Part shown: positions 1-5,624 of the stretch, in pieces
Numbering within the stretch: position 1 is the stretch's first letter
How the letters are laid out: every line of letters begins with the position of its first letter
Assembly (NCBI GenBank): GCA_023140905.1
Contig: JAGLKS010000115.1
Span: 1-5,624, forward strand
Direction of reading: 5' to 3'
Source: Alphaproteobacteria bacterium
GTDB lineage: Bacteria > Pseudomonadota > Alphaproteobacteria > Micavibrionales > Micavibrionaceae
DNA length: 5,624 nucleotides
Program-made: the position numbers and the translations under genes
The notes under the pieces: model-generated
The model's database searches: none
Told to the model about the DNA's origin: nothing
What the model saw: only the letters and a program-made list of their open reading frames with translations

Positions 1-372
1 CAGATTACAGATATGCCTATGCGTTTAATGGCTGCCGAGATTACACGCGAAAAAATATATGACCAAATTCATCAGGAAATTCCTTATTCCGTTTTTGTAA
101 AAACAGAGAGCTGGGAAAATTTTGATAATGGTAGCGTCAAAATATCCCTGCTCATATACGTTGAAAAAGAAAGTCAAAAAGGGATTATTCTTGGTAAGGG
201 TGGAGCAAAGATCAAATCGATAGGAAAAGCGGCACGCAAGGAACTAGAAGAAATTCTTGGTACATCTGTGCATTTAAAAACGTTTGTGCGAGTGCAGGAA
301 AATTGGGCCGAACAAGCTGAAAATTACGAATTATTTGGTCTTGAGATACAAAGATATAATAGTTTCACTTAG
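1..372 (+). CDS. era: GTPase Era, C-terminal part (5' end outside window)
   Basis: Era is an essential GTPase that binds the 3' end of 16S rRNA and assists 30S subunit assembly in the cytoplasm. Only the last 123 residues are present, and the frame is open from base 1, so the G domain lies upstream of the window. Visible are the junction motif MPMRLMAAEITREK, typical of the start of the Era C-terminal region, and a type II KH RNA-binding domain with its GKGG loop at about residues 65-68 of the fragment (context IILGKGGAKIKSIG). The helix after it (RKELEEILG) and the closing strand (VHLKTFVRVQENW) match the family. The ATG at base 13 is internal, not a start. The gene ends with TAG at 370-372, inside a hairpin. 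In many alphaproteobacteria era is followed by recO; here the next gene is gcrA. Confidence 0.95.
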   Translation, partial: QITDMPMRLMAAEITREKIYDQIHQEIPYSVFVKTESWENFDNGSVKISLLIYVEKESQKGIILGKGGAKIKSIGKAARKELEEILGTSVHLKTFVRVQENWAEQAENYELFGLEIQRYNSFT

Positions 373-386
373 GTGAAGCTACTATA
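355..386 (+). terminator. Hairpin spanning the era stop codon, possible terminator
   Basis: Bases 355-368 and 373-386 form a long imperfect stem. The inner eight pairs (361-368 with 373-380) include one T-G wobble. One A/C mismatch follows, then an outer A/T-rich stem. The loop TTAG at 369-372 holds the last bases of the era stop. Only a short ATTT follows, so the U-tract is weak. It could terminate era or protect its 3' end; the function is inferred from structure alone. Confidence 0.4.
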
Positions 387-646
387 ATTTCCGAGCGGCT
401 AAATCTGGAATAAACCCTTTTGTTTCAAAACTTTGGTAGGCCGTATTCTTTTTTACTTTCAATGTCAAATGGAAAACAGCGCAAAACTTACTCGTGTGGA
501 TAAAGAATTTTATTTATTTTTATCACTTGGCCCCTTTCCGACTTCCTGATACATTAAAGACATCTTTTGAAAAGAGGAAAAATGCATTGCAAATCAACGA
601 TTTACGTTGGTTTGGCTTGTGTGCTTTACAAGGTTGGAGAAATTGA
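373..646. other. era-gcrA intergenic region
   Basis: This 274-bp stretch has no gene I can support. Short ATG-led frames at 462 (13 codons) and 469 (26 codons) lack a ribosome-binding site. A weak promoter-like pair, TTGTTT then TATTCT 18 bases later (about 420-450), is too poor to call. No GANTC methylation site is present. The 3' part is the gcrA leader and contains two hairpins, listed separately. Confidence 0.6.
590..632 (+). promoter_or_regulatory. Two tandem hairpins in the gcrA leader
   Basis: The first hairpin pairs 590-599 with 605-614: ten contiguous pairs including one T-G wobble, with loop ATTTA. The second pairs CTTGT (616-620) with ACAAG (628-632) around a seven-base loop. It ends three bases before the GGAG ribosome-binding site of gcrA (636-639). 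The placement suggests the mRNA fold could affect translation or stability. Pairing is seen directly; a regulatory role is inference. Confidence 0.4.
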
Positions 647-1195
647 ATGAGTTGGACTGAAGAGCGTGTGTCGTTACTAAGAAAACTTTGGGGAGAAGGG
701 CACACTGCCGCAGAAATTGCCAAACAATTAGGGGGGGTAACGCGTAACGCTGTAATTGGTAAGGCACACCGTCTAAAGTTATCTAATCGAGTTTCTCCCA
801 TTCAGCAGAATAAAAAGCCCGCGAATAAAAATATTGAACGGAAAACGGTGAAAAAAGCAACACCTATAGGTATTGTATCGAGCCGTAGCAATATTTCTGT
901 TTCTTCTTCTCTTTCCGGTCAGGATGTGCAAAGAGATAGCAATAATAGTGAAGAGCTATACAGCCTTATGGATTTAAAACCGCGTATGTGTCGCTGGCCT
1001 TGTGGTGATCCAAAACATGAAGATTTCGGCTTTTGTGGTGATTTAGCTATGCCCGGTCTGCCGTACTGTGAGAAACATGCTAAAATGGCATATCAGGCTT
1101 CTACACGTAATCGTATCTTTAGTGCCGATAAAGAAACGAAAGAAGTTAGAGTGCAACTGAAAAAACTTGAAGAAAAGAAGAAAGCAACGGCTTAA
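647..1195 (+). CDS. gcrA: Cell cycle regulator GcrA
   Basis: GcrA is an alphaproteobacterial transcription factor that works with sigma-70 RNA polymerase and preferentially activates promoters carrying CcrM-methylated GANTC sites, driving S-phase genes in Caulobacter. The 182-residue product has the typical layout. An N-terminal helix-turn-helix DNA-binding domain at about residues 1-45 (MSWTEERVSLLRKLWGEG, then GVTRNAVIGKAHRLKLS) is near-canonical. A low-complexity polar and basic linker covers about 50-105. A conserved Cys-containing C-terminal motif (CRWPCGDP at about 115, FCG at 129-131, YCEKHA near 140-145) corresponds to the part known to contact RNA polymerase. The tail is charged and lysine-rich. 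The ATG is preceded by GGAG at 636-639, seven bases away. A run of seven G at 731-737 lies in the DNA-binding domain coding sequence. The gene is convergent with hslU. Confidence 0.96.
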   Translation: MSWTEERVSLLRKLWGEGHTAAEIAKQLGGVTRNAVIGKAHRLKLSNRVSPIQQNKKPANKNIERKTVKKATPIGIVSSRSNISVSSSLSGQDVQRDSNNSEELYSLMDLKPRMCRWPCGDPKHEDFGFCGDLAMPGLPYCEKHAKMAYQASTRNRIFSADKETKEVRVQLKKLEEKKKATA

Positions 1196-1216
1196 TCTCT
1201 TTTGGGTCTAATCTCC

Positions 1217-1231
1217 CCGTCCTTTGGGCGG
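1217..1231 (+). terminator. Putative gcrA terminator hairpin
   Basis: CCGTCC (1217-1222) pairs with GGGCGG (1226-1231) through one T-G wobble around a TTT loop, 21 bases after the gcrA stop. It is followed by the pyrimidine run TCTTCTCC rather than a pure T-tract. The compact G+C-rich stem just after a stop in a convergent gap fits an intrinsic terminator. Confidence 0.5.
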
Positions 1232-1242
1232 TCTTCTCCGGC

Positions 1243-1291
1243 GAAGTCCCCCAAGCATGATATTCCGTTGCTTGCGGTGGGGGGTGTCTTC
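1243..1291. terminator. Imperfect inverted repeat between gcrA and hslU
   Basis: CAAGCA (1252-1257) pairs with TGCTTG (1269-1274) around an 11-base loop. CCCC (1248-1251) pairs with the G-run at 1279-1284 across a CGGT bulge. GAAG (1243-1246) can pair with CTTC (1288-1291). The repeat lies just after the hslU stop on the minus strand. It lacks a T-tract on either side, so it may end hslU transcription, block antisense readthrough or protect mRNA ends. Confidence 0.4.
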
Positions 1292-1301
1292 ATTGCACAG
1301 T

Positions 1302-2645
1302 CTATAAAATGAATTTGCTCAAATCGGTGCTTTTAACCAGCTCTTCAACTTGTTCGCGTACGTAATCAGCTGTGATAATAATTTTTTCACCGGCGCGGTC
1401 ATTGGCTGTAAAGCTGATATCTTCCAGTAATTTTTCCATCACAGTTTGTAAACGTCGTGCACCAATATTTTCGACTTGCTCATTCACTTCAAAAGAAAGC
1501 CGTGCAATTTCGTCAATCGCTTCCTCTTCAAATTTAAGCGTAACGCCTTCTGTGCCGATAAGTGCTTCATATTGCATAACCAGATTAGCTTCTGTTTCTT
1601 TCAAAATGCGTTTGAAGTCTTCAACAGTAAGTGCACGCAATTCCACGCGAATAGGTAAACGCCCTTGCAATTCTGCTAAAAGGTCCGAAGGCTTGGAATA
1701 GTGAAACGCACCGCTGGCAATAAACAACATATGATCTGTTTTAACCGTACCATGACGGGTTGTTACTGTTGTTCCTTCAATTAAAGGAAGCAAATCACGT
1801 TGCACACCTTCACGCGAGACATCGCCTCCACGCACATCTTGGCGTGTGGTGATTTTGTCAATTTCATCAATAAAGACAATTCCGTTTTGTTGCACAAGTT
1901 CCAACGCATCAGCTACAATCTTGTCTTCATCTAAAAGTTTGTCAGATTCTTCAGCCAGAAGCACATCGTAGCTTTGAAGTACGCTCATACGTTTTTTCTT
2001 GCGGCGCTCACCAAACGCTTTGCCGAACACATCACCGATATTAACCATACCCATAGATGCTCCAGGTATGCCCGGAACGTCCAACATATTGCCCATAGGG
2101 TTAGAATTGTCGAGCACATCGACCTCAATTTCATGCTCATTTAATTCTCCATCGCGTAATTTTTTGCGGAAATTAGTGCGCGTTCCTTCGCCGGCTGTAT
2201 CGCCAACCAGCACATCCAATACACGTTCCTCAGCATAGATCTCGGCTTGCGTGCGCACAGTTTTGCGCAGAGATTCCTGTGTCATGTGAATAGCCATATC
2301 AGTCAGATCCCGGATAATCGACTCAACATCTTTACCGACATAACCAACTTCTGTGAACTTGGTTGCTTCCACTTTAAGGAATGGAGCATTAGCCAGTTTT
2401 GCCAGACGGCGTGCAATCTCGGTTTTACCTACACCGGTTGGTCCGATCATCAGAATGTTTTTAGGATAAACCTCTTCTTGTAACTCCGGCTCTAATTTAG
2501 AGCGACGCCAACGGGTTCTAAGGGCAATCGCAACGGCTCGTTTCGCGTCGTTTTGCCCGATGATGTGACGATCCAACTCGCTTACTGTTTCCTGAGGGGA
2601 AAAAGAAACGACTATTTTGGGCTTATCATTTTTTAGCTGTGGCAT
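1302..2645 (-). CDS. hslU: HslU (ClpY), ATPase subunit of the HslUV protease
   Basis: HslU is an AAA+ hexameric unfoldase in the cytoplasm that feeds substrates to the HslV peptidase. The 447-residue product is close to the usual length (443 in E. coli). Visible in order are [11 protein letters not shown] near residue 27, the Walker A motif GPTGVGKT (68-75), the pore loop GYVG (101-104), the variable I-domain (about 112-230), Walker B IVFIDEID (256-263), sensor 1 around LFIASGAFH (307-315), GRLPIRVEL (328-336) and sensor 2 [10 protein letters not shown] (395-404). The C-terminus ends in KFIL, the tail that docks into HslV, so a partner is expected. The ATG is fixed by an in-frame TAA three codons upstream (2652-2654); the ribosome-binding site is poor. 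No hslV flanks it here: the upstream neighbour is the divergent terC-type gene and the downstream one is gcrA. Confidence 0.97.
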   Translation of the reverse strand: MPQLKNDKPKIVVSFSPQETVSELDRHIIGQNDAKRAVAIALRTRWRRSKLEPELQEEVYPKNILMIGPTGVGKTEIARRLAKLANAPFLKVEATKFTEVGYVGKDVESIIRDLTDMAIHMTQESLRKTVRTQAEIYAEERVLDVLVGDTAGEGTRTNFRKKLRDGELNEHEIEVDVLDNSNPMGNMLDVPGIPGASMGMVNIGDVFGKAFGERRKKKRMSVLQSYDVLLAEESDKLLDEDKIVADALELVQQNGIVFIDEIDKITTRQDVRGGDVSREGVQRDLLPLIEGTTVTTRHGTVKTDHMLFIASGAFHYSKPSDLLAELQGRLPIRVELRALTVEDFKRILKETEANLVMQYEALIGTEGVTLKFEEEAIDEIARLSFEVNEQVENIGARRLQTVMEKLLEDISFTANDRAGEKIIITADYVREQVEELVKSTDLSKFIL

Positions 2646-2845
2646 GATTAATTAACTTTAACCTTGTGACTATAAATTACTTAAATTGTTCCTAGTCATA
2701 GGACATCTATGCGCATAATTAAAGCCCTAAACTTCTCCAATGCGATTTTACTAGATATGGATACTTGCCCATGTTACAAAATTAGAGGGAGACGTATGTC
2801 TTTCAACTTAAGAGCACATGCAAATAACAAATAAGGCTAGAATTT
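2646..2845. promoter_or_regulatory. Divergent hslU-terC promoter region
   Basis: Both genes must start transcription from this 200-bp A+T-rich gap. The overlapping sequence ACTATAAA (2669-2676) gives a -10-like TATAGT for hslU on the minus strand and TATAAA on the plus strand, but neither has a good -35 hexamer. A short inverted repeat CCTA-GTCA-TAGG lies at 2691-2702. I could not match the yybP-ykoY manganese riboswitch, which often precedes terC-type genes. The promoter positions are tentative. Confidence 0.3.
2709..2834 (+). CDS. Possible 41-residue leader ORF upstream of terC
   Basis: An open frame of 41 codons starts at ATG 2709, with AGGA at 2700-2703 five bases before it, and ends with TAA at 2832-2834. 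It also contains in-frame ATGs at 2757 and 2796. The last is preceded by the strong purine run GAGGGAG (2785-2791) and would give a 12-residue peptide starting MSFNLRAHANNK. The middle contains a CPC cysteine pair. The TAA overlaps the AAGG ribosome-binding site of the terC-family gene (2833-2836) and lies 11 bases before its ATG, a layout that would allow translational coupling. The frame is not that of terC, so it is not an N-terminal extension. I recognise no family. A chance ORF in A+T-rich DNA is a real alternative. Confidence 0.3.
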   Translation: MRIIKALNFSNAILLDMDTCPCYKIRGRRMSFNLRAHANNK

Positions 2846-3817
2846 ATGCACGTACTCGACTGGGGTATATTCGCTGCTGTTGTACCAATGCTTCTATATG
2901 TAGATCTTAAGCTGTTTAACAAAGATGACCATGTCATAGGATTCCGTGAAAGTTTAATTCTGAGCTTGTGGTATATTATTGCCGGGCTGGCGTTTGGCTT
3001 GATTATATTATGGAATCAAGGTAGCGAAAATGCGGTGCTTTACTATACGACCTATGTTATCGAGAAAAGCCTGTCTCTGGATAATCTGTTCGTGATGTCT
3101 ATTATTTTCTCTGCGCTTGCCATCCCGCAACGCTATCAGCACCGAGTTCTAGTGTGGGGGATTATCGGTGTTCTTATTTTGCGTGGAATTATGATCTGGG
3201 CTGGTGCGACGTTGATTCATGAGTTTAACTGGGTTCTTTTCATATTTGCAGCTATTCTGATTTATACAGGAATTAAAATGTTCTTTATGAAAGATGAATG
3301 CGGGATCGATAATCTGGATGAAAAGCCATTAGTCAAATTTGTTAAAAAGCATTTTCCCTTCACAACAACCTTTTACGGCCATAGTTTTTTTGTGCATCGC
3401 TCTAAATTAAATGCAGAAGAGCGCTCTCAACACTCGGAAAAAGTACGTTTTGTGTTTACGCCACTATTTTTGGCGCTTGTCGTTATTGAGGTGAGCGACC
3501 TTATTTTTGCTGTGGACAGCATTCCTGCGGCTTTGGCTATCTCCACAGACCCGTTCATTGTCTTTACAAGCAATGTTTTCGCTGTATTAGGGTTGAGAGC
3601 TTTATTTTTTGCCGTAGAAAACATTATTGATCGTTTTGAGTTCATGAAATATGCGCTGGCTATTGTGCTGTCATTTATCGGTTTTAAGGTTTTTTATAAC
3701 GGAATCTTTCCAGATGCGCATATTAGTCCGGCGCTATCTTTGACAGTGACATTGGGTACGTTAAGCGCAGGTTTAATTTTCTCATGGATCAAAACCAAAG
3801 GGCAGAAGCAGGAATAG
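2846..3817 (+). CDS. TerC family integral membrane protein (Alx-like)
   Basis: TerC-family proteins are polytopic inner-membrane proteins linked to tellurite resistance and to manganese and other metal export or metallation of secreted enzymes; the exact substrate here is unknown. The 323-residue product is of normal length for the Alx-type branch. Hydrophobic segments occur at about residues 6-22, 37-56, 76-93, 101-121, 129-147, 205-232, 238-256, 268-285 and 297-315. The family signatures are intact: EKSLSLDNLFV (73-83), QHRVLVWGIIG (98-108), EVSDLIFAVDSIPA (215-228) and FTSNVFAVLGLRALFF (240-255). The acidic residues D79, E215, D218 and D224 are those expected to bind metal. A charged loop at about 149-200 separates the two halves. 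The start is supported by AAGG at 2833-2836, nine bases before ATG. A small ORF precedes it closely, and a decayed mobilisation gene begins just after its stop. Confidence 0.93.
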   Translation: MHVLDWGIFAAVVPMLLYVDLKLFNKDDHVIGFRESLILSLWYIIAGLAFGLIILWNQGSENAVLYYTTYVIEKSLSLDNLFVMSIIFSALAIPQRYQHRVLVWGIIGVLILRGIMIWAGATLIHEFNWVLFIFAAILIYTGIKMFFMKDECGIDNLDEKPLVKFVKKHFPFTTTFYGHSFFVHRSKLNAEERSQHSEKVRFVFTPLFLALVVIEVSDLIFAVDSIPAALAISTDPFIVFTSNVFAVLGLRALFFAVENIIDRFEFMKYALAIVLSFIGFKVFYNGIFPDAHISPALSLTVTLGTLSAGLIFSWIKTKGQKQE

Positions 3818-3818
3818 A

Positions 3819-4087
3819 ATAGCTGCGTTCGACAAAAACAAAAAACCTGTACCCTTTTCGATGCGTTTATCGCATGAAGAACGGGCACAATTGGACGCTG
3901 AAGCGGGAAATATACCGCTTGGCACATATTGTGCATGAAATTATTGGAAAACCCAAAACCGCGTCGCAAACAAAGCAGAAAAAAGAAACTGCCTGTCAAA
4001 GATCATACAACCCTGTCCAAACTTTTCGCCAAGTTCAGCGCATCGCGTATTGGGAACAACATCAATCAAATCGCCAAATCCAGATAG
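3819..4087 (+). pseudogene. Decayed MobC-like plasmid mobilisation (relaxosome) protein
   Basis: MobC-type proteins help a relaxase act at the transfer origin of mobilisable plasmids. Here the coding sequence is readable only across two frames. Frame one (about 3819-3929) encodes KNKKPVPF, SMRLSHEERAQLDAEAG and NIPLGTY, the ribbon-helix-helix-like N-terminal part of the family. It then hits TGA at 3936-3938. Shifting by one base at about 3928, as if one T were lost from TATTTG, restores MKLLENPKPRRKQSRKKK, then LPVKDHTTLSKLFAKFSAS and the family hallmark RIGNNINQIAKS, before TAG at 4085-4087. No credible ATG start exists upstream of 3861; ATA at 3819 follows AGGA and could be a mutated start. 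The expected C-terminal part is missing and no relaxase gene follows. Bases 4088-4225 show nothing else. The family call rests on remembered motif patterns. Confidence 0.7.
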
Positions 4088-4225
4088 AAATCCAGCTTCG
4101 CATTAGAAACCTTATTCCACTTAATTTTCTGTATCTACCCAAGACCCTACTTTTCTTTTAATTGGGAATATCAATAGATAAGCTTCGTTTGAGATGATCA
4201 GGTAATCATACACCGCCAAGCATCA

Positions 4226-4837
4226 TCACGCCACCGCCTCGTCTTCTTTCATATCAAAGTTTTCTATATATCCCTCTATTTCACTAAAAAGAGTTGTAAG
4301 TAAATAAACTTGTTCGCTTGTTAGCTCGTCTCCACGAATGCTAAGAGCTTTATTTTCTCTTTCGTCTGATATTGTTATTTCAATCTGCATAGTTAACAAG
4401 CCAGTCCTTAATAAAGCTTGTTGAATTGATTGCATATTATTGATACCAAGTTTTCTACATTCAGTGTCACCTCTATCCCCTATAAATGTACCCCAATTTA
4501 ATTTAGCCATTATGCCCAAAACTATAATTTCATCATCTGTTAAATCAGCAAGAATATTGGCGTATTTTAAAAACGTTGGTGCTTTTAGACTTTTCTTTTC
4601 TGACATGCCGTTAATAACACATGCTATCAATCGCAAATTATTCTTTGCAACACCTTCCATAGCATTGCGCTGATATCTGGCAATAATGCTAACAGCATCA
4701 TTCTGATCAACGCATTCAAAATTTCCCTGACGGAGTTCCTTTAGTAAAATTTCCATCGCAATTTGGCTGCGTTTATCAAGAACATCATTATATATTTGCA
4801 AAGCGGTTGCCGTTGGAACGCCGAAGCGTCCCAACAC
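4226..4837 (-). CDS. Hypothetical protein, 5' end interrupted, probably accessory
   Basis: The 203-residue product read from GTG at 4837 is soluble and mostly helical, with no signal peptide or membrane segment. I do not recognise the family. Visible are a helical N-terminal part (VPTATALQIYNDVLDKRSQ), a middle region with RYQRNAMEGVAKNNLRLIA, a segment FLKYANILADLTDDEIIVL followed by a Gly/Trp-containing turn, a short helical stretch NNMQSIQQALLRTGLL that could be DNA- or protein-binding, and an acidic tail ending EDEAVA. G+C over 4261-4800 is about 34% by hand count, below hslU and tolC, which suggests transfer. The GTG has no ribosome-binding site; the better start is ATG at 4888, blocked by TAA (see separate entry). 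The gene lies 37 bases after the tolC-type stop on the same strand, so the two could be co-transcribed. Confidence 0.6.
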   Translation of the reverse strand: MLGRFGVPTATALQIYNDVLDKRSQIAMEILLKELRQGNFECVDQNDAVSIIARYQRNAMEGVAKNNLRLIACVINGMSEKKSLKAPTFLKYANILADLTDDEIIVLGIMAKLNWGTFIGDRGDTECRKLGINNMQSIQQALLRTGLLTMQIEITISDERENKALSIRGDELTSEQVYLLTTLFSEIEGYIENFDMKEDEAVA

Positions 4838-4888
4838 ATCAACGATGTCCGCAACAGCATAATTTTAAATTGCGTTCTTTCCACTCAT
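4838..4888 (-). pseudogene. Severed 5' end of the preceding hypothetical gene (in-frame TAA)
   Basis: On the minus strand, ATG at 4888-4886 follows AGAAGG (4898-4893) at four bases and opens MSGKNAI, then TAA at 4867-4865. The same frame then continues as NYAVADIVDV directly into the GTG-started ORF. The purine-rich site and unbroken frame on both sides argue that this is the original start, giving about 220 codons, and that one nonsense change split the gene. Either the protein restarts inefficiently at GTG 4837 or the gene is inactive. Confidence 0.6.
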
Positions 4889-4892
4889 GTTA

Positions 4893-4898
4893 CCTTCT
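4893..4898 (-). promoter_or_regulatory. Ribosome-binding site deciding the original start
   Basis: AGAAGG on the minus strand sits four bases before ATG 4888 and is the only convincing Shine-Dalgarno sequence for the hypothetical gene downstream. The region before GTG 4837 has none. Confidence 0.55.
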
Positions 4899-4925
4899 CT
4901 TTTTATGTGTTATCTGGGACAACAC

Positions 4926-5624
4926 TTAATATTGTTCTCTAATATTATAAACATTAACAGGTAGTTTTAAAGCCTGTGCCGTTAATGTCCCCGTCATTGC
5001 GCGTAGATCAAAGGCTGCAATAAAAGCATTACGATTAGCTGTTTCCAAATTAACCTGTGCATCTAAAAGCTCTCTTTCAGCATCAAGAACATCAAGAATA
5101 GTGCGCAGACCTTCCTCTTCTTCTGCATGAACGCCGGATAGAGATTTCTCCATTGCCGTTACTTGTGATTCAAAAGATTTGATATTGGCAAGAGATGTTT
5201 CCAAGCTTTCCCAGACCCGCACCGTATTTTCCTCGATCAGACGTTTTGTATCACGGCCTTCCATGAGACGCTGATTTTTCAACTCTTTGGCTTTTCTAAT
5301 GCGGGAATATTCTCCACCGCCTTGATAAAGAGGGATCGTTAAACGCAGTGTCGCATTGGCAATATCGGTTTCACTATCCCGAAAAAGCTGTTCTTCGGTG
5401 TGTGCCAGAGAAGCCTGTAAATTCAGAGAAGGAAAAAGATTGCTTTGTGCAAAATCAATTCCAGCCTCAGCAGCTTTTTCTAAAAGAAGAGATGCTTCAA
5501 TGGCAGGGTTTTTCTGCGTTGCGTTTGCTATGGCAATTTTCAGTGTTTCAGGTAAATTGGCAAGGCATACGGGATCTTCCAGATCTTTCGGGTTTTCGCC
5601 GACAATACGCCGATAAACAGTGCG
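4926..5624 (-). CDS. TolC family outer membrane channel protein, C-terminal part
   Basis: TolC-family proteins are trimeric outer-membrane and periplasmic channels for type I secretion and RND-type efflux. The minus-strand frame is open from the window edge (5624) to TAA at 4928-4926, giving the last 232 residues; the signal peptide and first half lie outside. The TTG at 5282 and ATGs further in are internal. Visible are a repeat-start segment (LKIAIANATQKNPAIAEA), a beta-strand stretch (LFPSLNLQASL), the second strand pair TLRLTIPLYQGGGEYSRIR, a hallmark of the second repeat, long coiled-coil helices (ESLETSLANIKSFESQVTAME) and the family signature ILDVLDAERELLDAQVNLE. It ends LPVNVYNIREQY. 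From memory, alphaproteobacterial homologues usually carry roughly ten more residues (…VRxKWFG), so the tail may be shortened. Downstream on this strand is the unknown gene, not the popZ-type and valS genes often found after tolC in this class. Confidence 0.92.
   Translation of the reverse strand, partial: RTVYRRIVGENPKDLEDPVCLANLPETLKIAIANATQKNPAIEASLLLEKAAEAGIDFAQSNLFPSLNLQASLAHTEEQLFRDSETDIANATLRLTIPLYQGGGEYSRIRKAKELKNQRLMEGRDTKRLIEENTVRVWESLETSLANIKSFESQVTAMEKSLSGVHAEEEEGLRTILDVLDAERELLDAQVNLETANRNAFIAAFDLRAMTGTLTAQALKLPVNVYNIREQY

Noticed and set aside
523..801. 92-codon minus-strand ORF overlapping the gcrA start
   Set aside because: It overlaps the conserved gcrA DNA-binding domain in antisense and has no recognisable motif; its translation is an antisense shadow.
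2700..2845. yybP-ykoY manganese riboswitch upstream of the TerC-family gene
   Set aside because: Considered because of the gene family, but the conserved paired core and loop sequences are not evident by eye; a covariance-model search would decide.
3694..3999. 101-codon minus-strand ORF across the terC end
   Set aside because: It is antisense to terC and the MobC remnant, has odd composition and no family pattern.
3874..4161. 95-codon plus-strand ORF after terC
   Set aside because: It runs in the frame that does not match MobC; the other two frames together carry the family motifs.
4194..4209. Hairpin ATGAT/ATCAT downstream of the unknown minus-strand gene
   Set aside because: Five A/T-rich pairs without a T-tract; expected by chance in this composition.
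4841..4860. ATG at 4860 as alternative start for the unknown minus-strand gene
   Set aside because: It is out of frame with the 203-residue product and its own frame closes after about 35 codons.
4889..4925. Terminator after the tolC-type gene
   Set aside because: GTGTT and AACAC can pair across a nine-base loop, but the stem is only five pairs and no T-tract follows on the minus strand.

Overview
The window reads as the chromosome of an alphaproteobacterium of moderate to low G+C. The clearest pointer is an intact gcrA, a cell-cycle transcription factor gene essentially confined to Alphaproteobacteria. The Era, HslU, TerC-family and TolC-family proteins all fit. Hand counts over sample rows give roughly 40-55% G+C in hslU and tolC.

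Layout from left to right: the 3' end of era (+); a 274-bp gap holding a hairpin over the era stop and two hairpins in the gcrA leader; gcrA (+); a convergent gap with two G+C-rich inverted repeats; hslU (-). Next comes a 200-bp divergent gap containing an untracked 41-codon ORF whose stop overlaps the terC ribosome-binding site, then a TerC-family membrane protein gene (+). From about 3818 to 4925 is an accessory segment: a decayed MobC-like plasmid-mobilisation gene (+) and a roughly 34% G+C gene of unknown function (-). The last feature is the 3' part of a TolC-family outer-membrane channel gene (-), cut by the window edge; it stays open all the way to base 5624.

Most genes are housekeeping: Era in 30S ribosome maturation, GcrA in cell-cycle transcription, HslU as the unfoldase of the HslUV protease, TerC in membrane metal handling, and TolC in export. 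They do not form one pathway. I do not see a complete new defence or biosynthetic system. The main points of interest are (1) the accessory segment, with a MobC remnant inactivated by a one-base frameshift and a stop, next to an unknown gene whose well-placed start is cut off by an in-frame TAA after seven codons; (2) the small ORF leading into terC; and (3) the structured gcrA leader.
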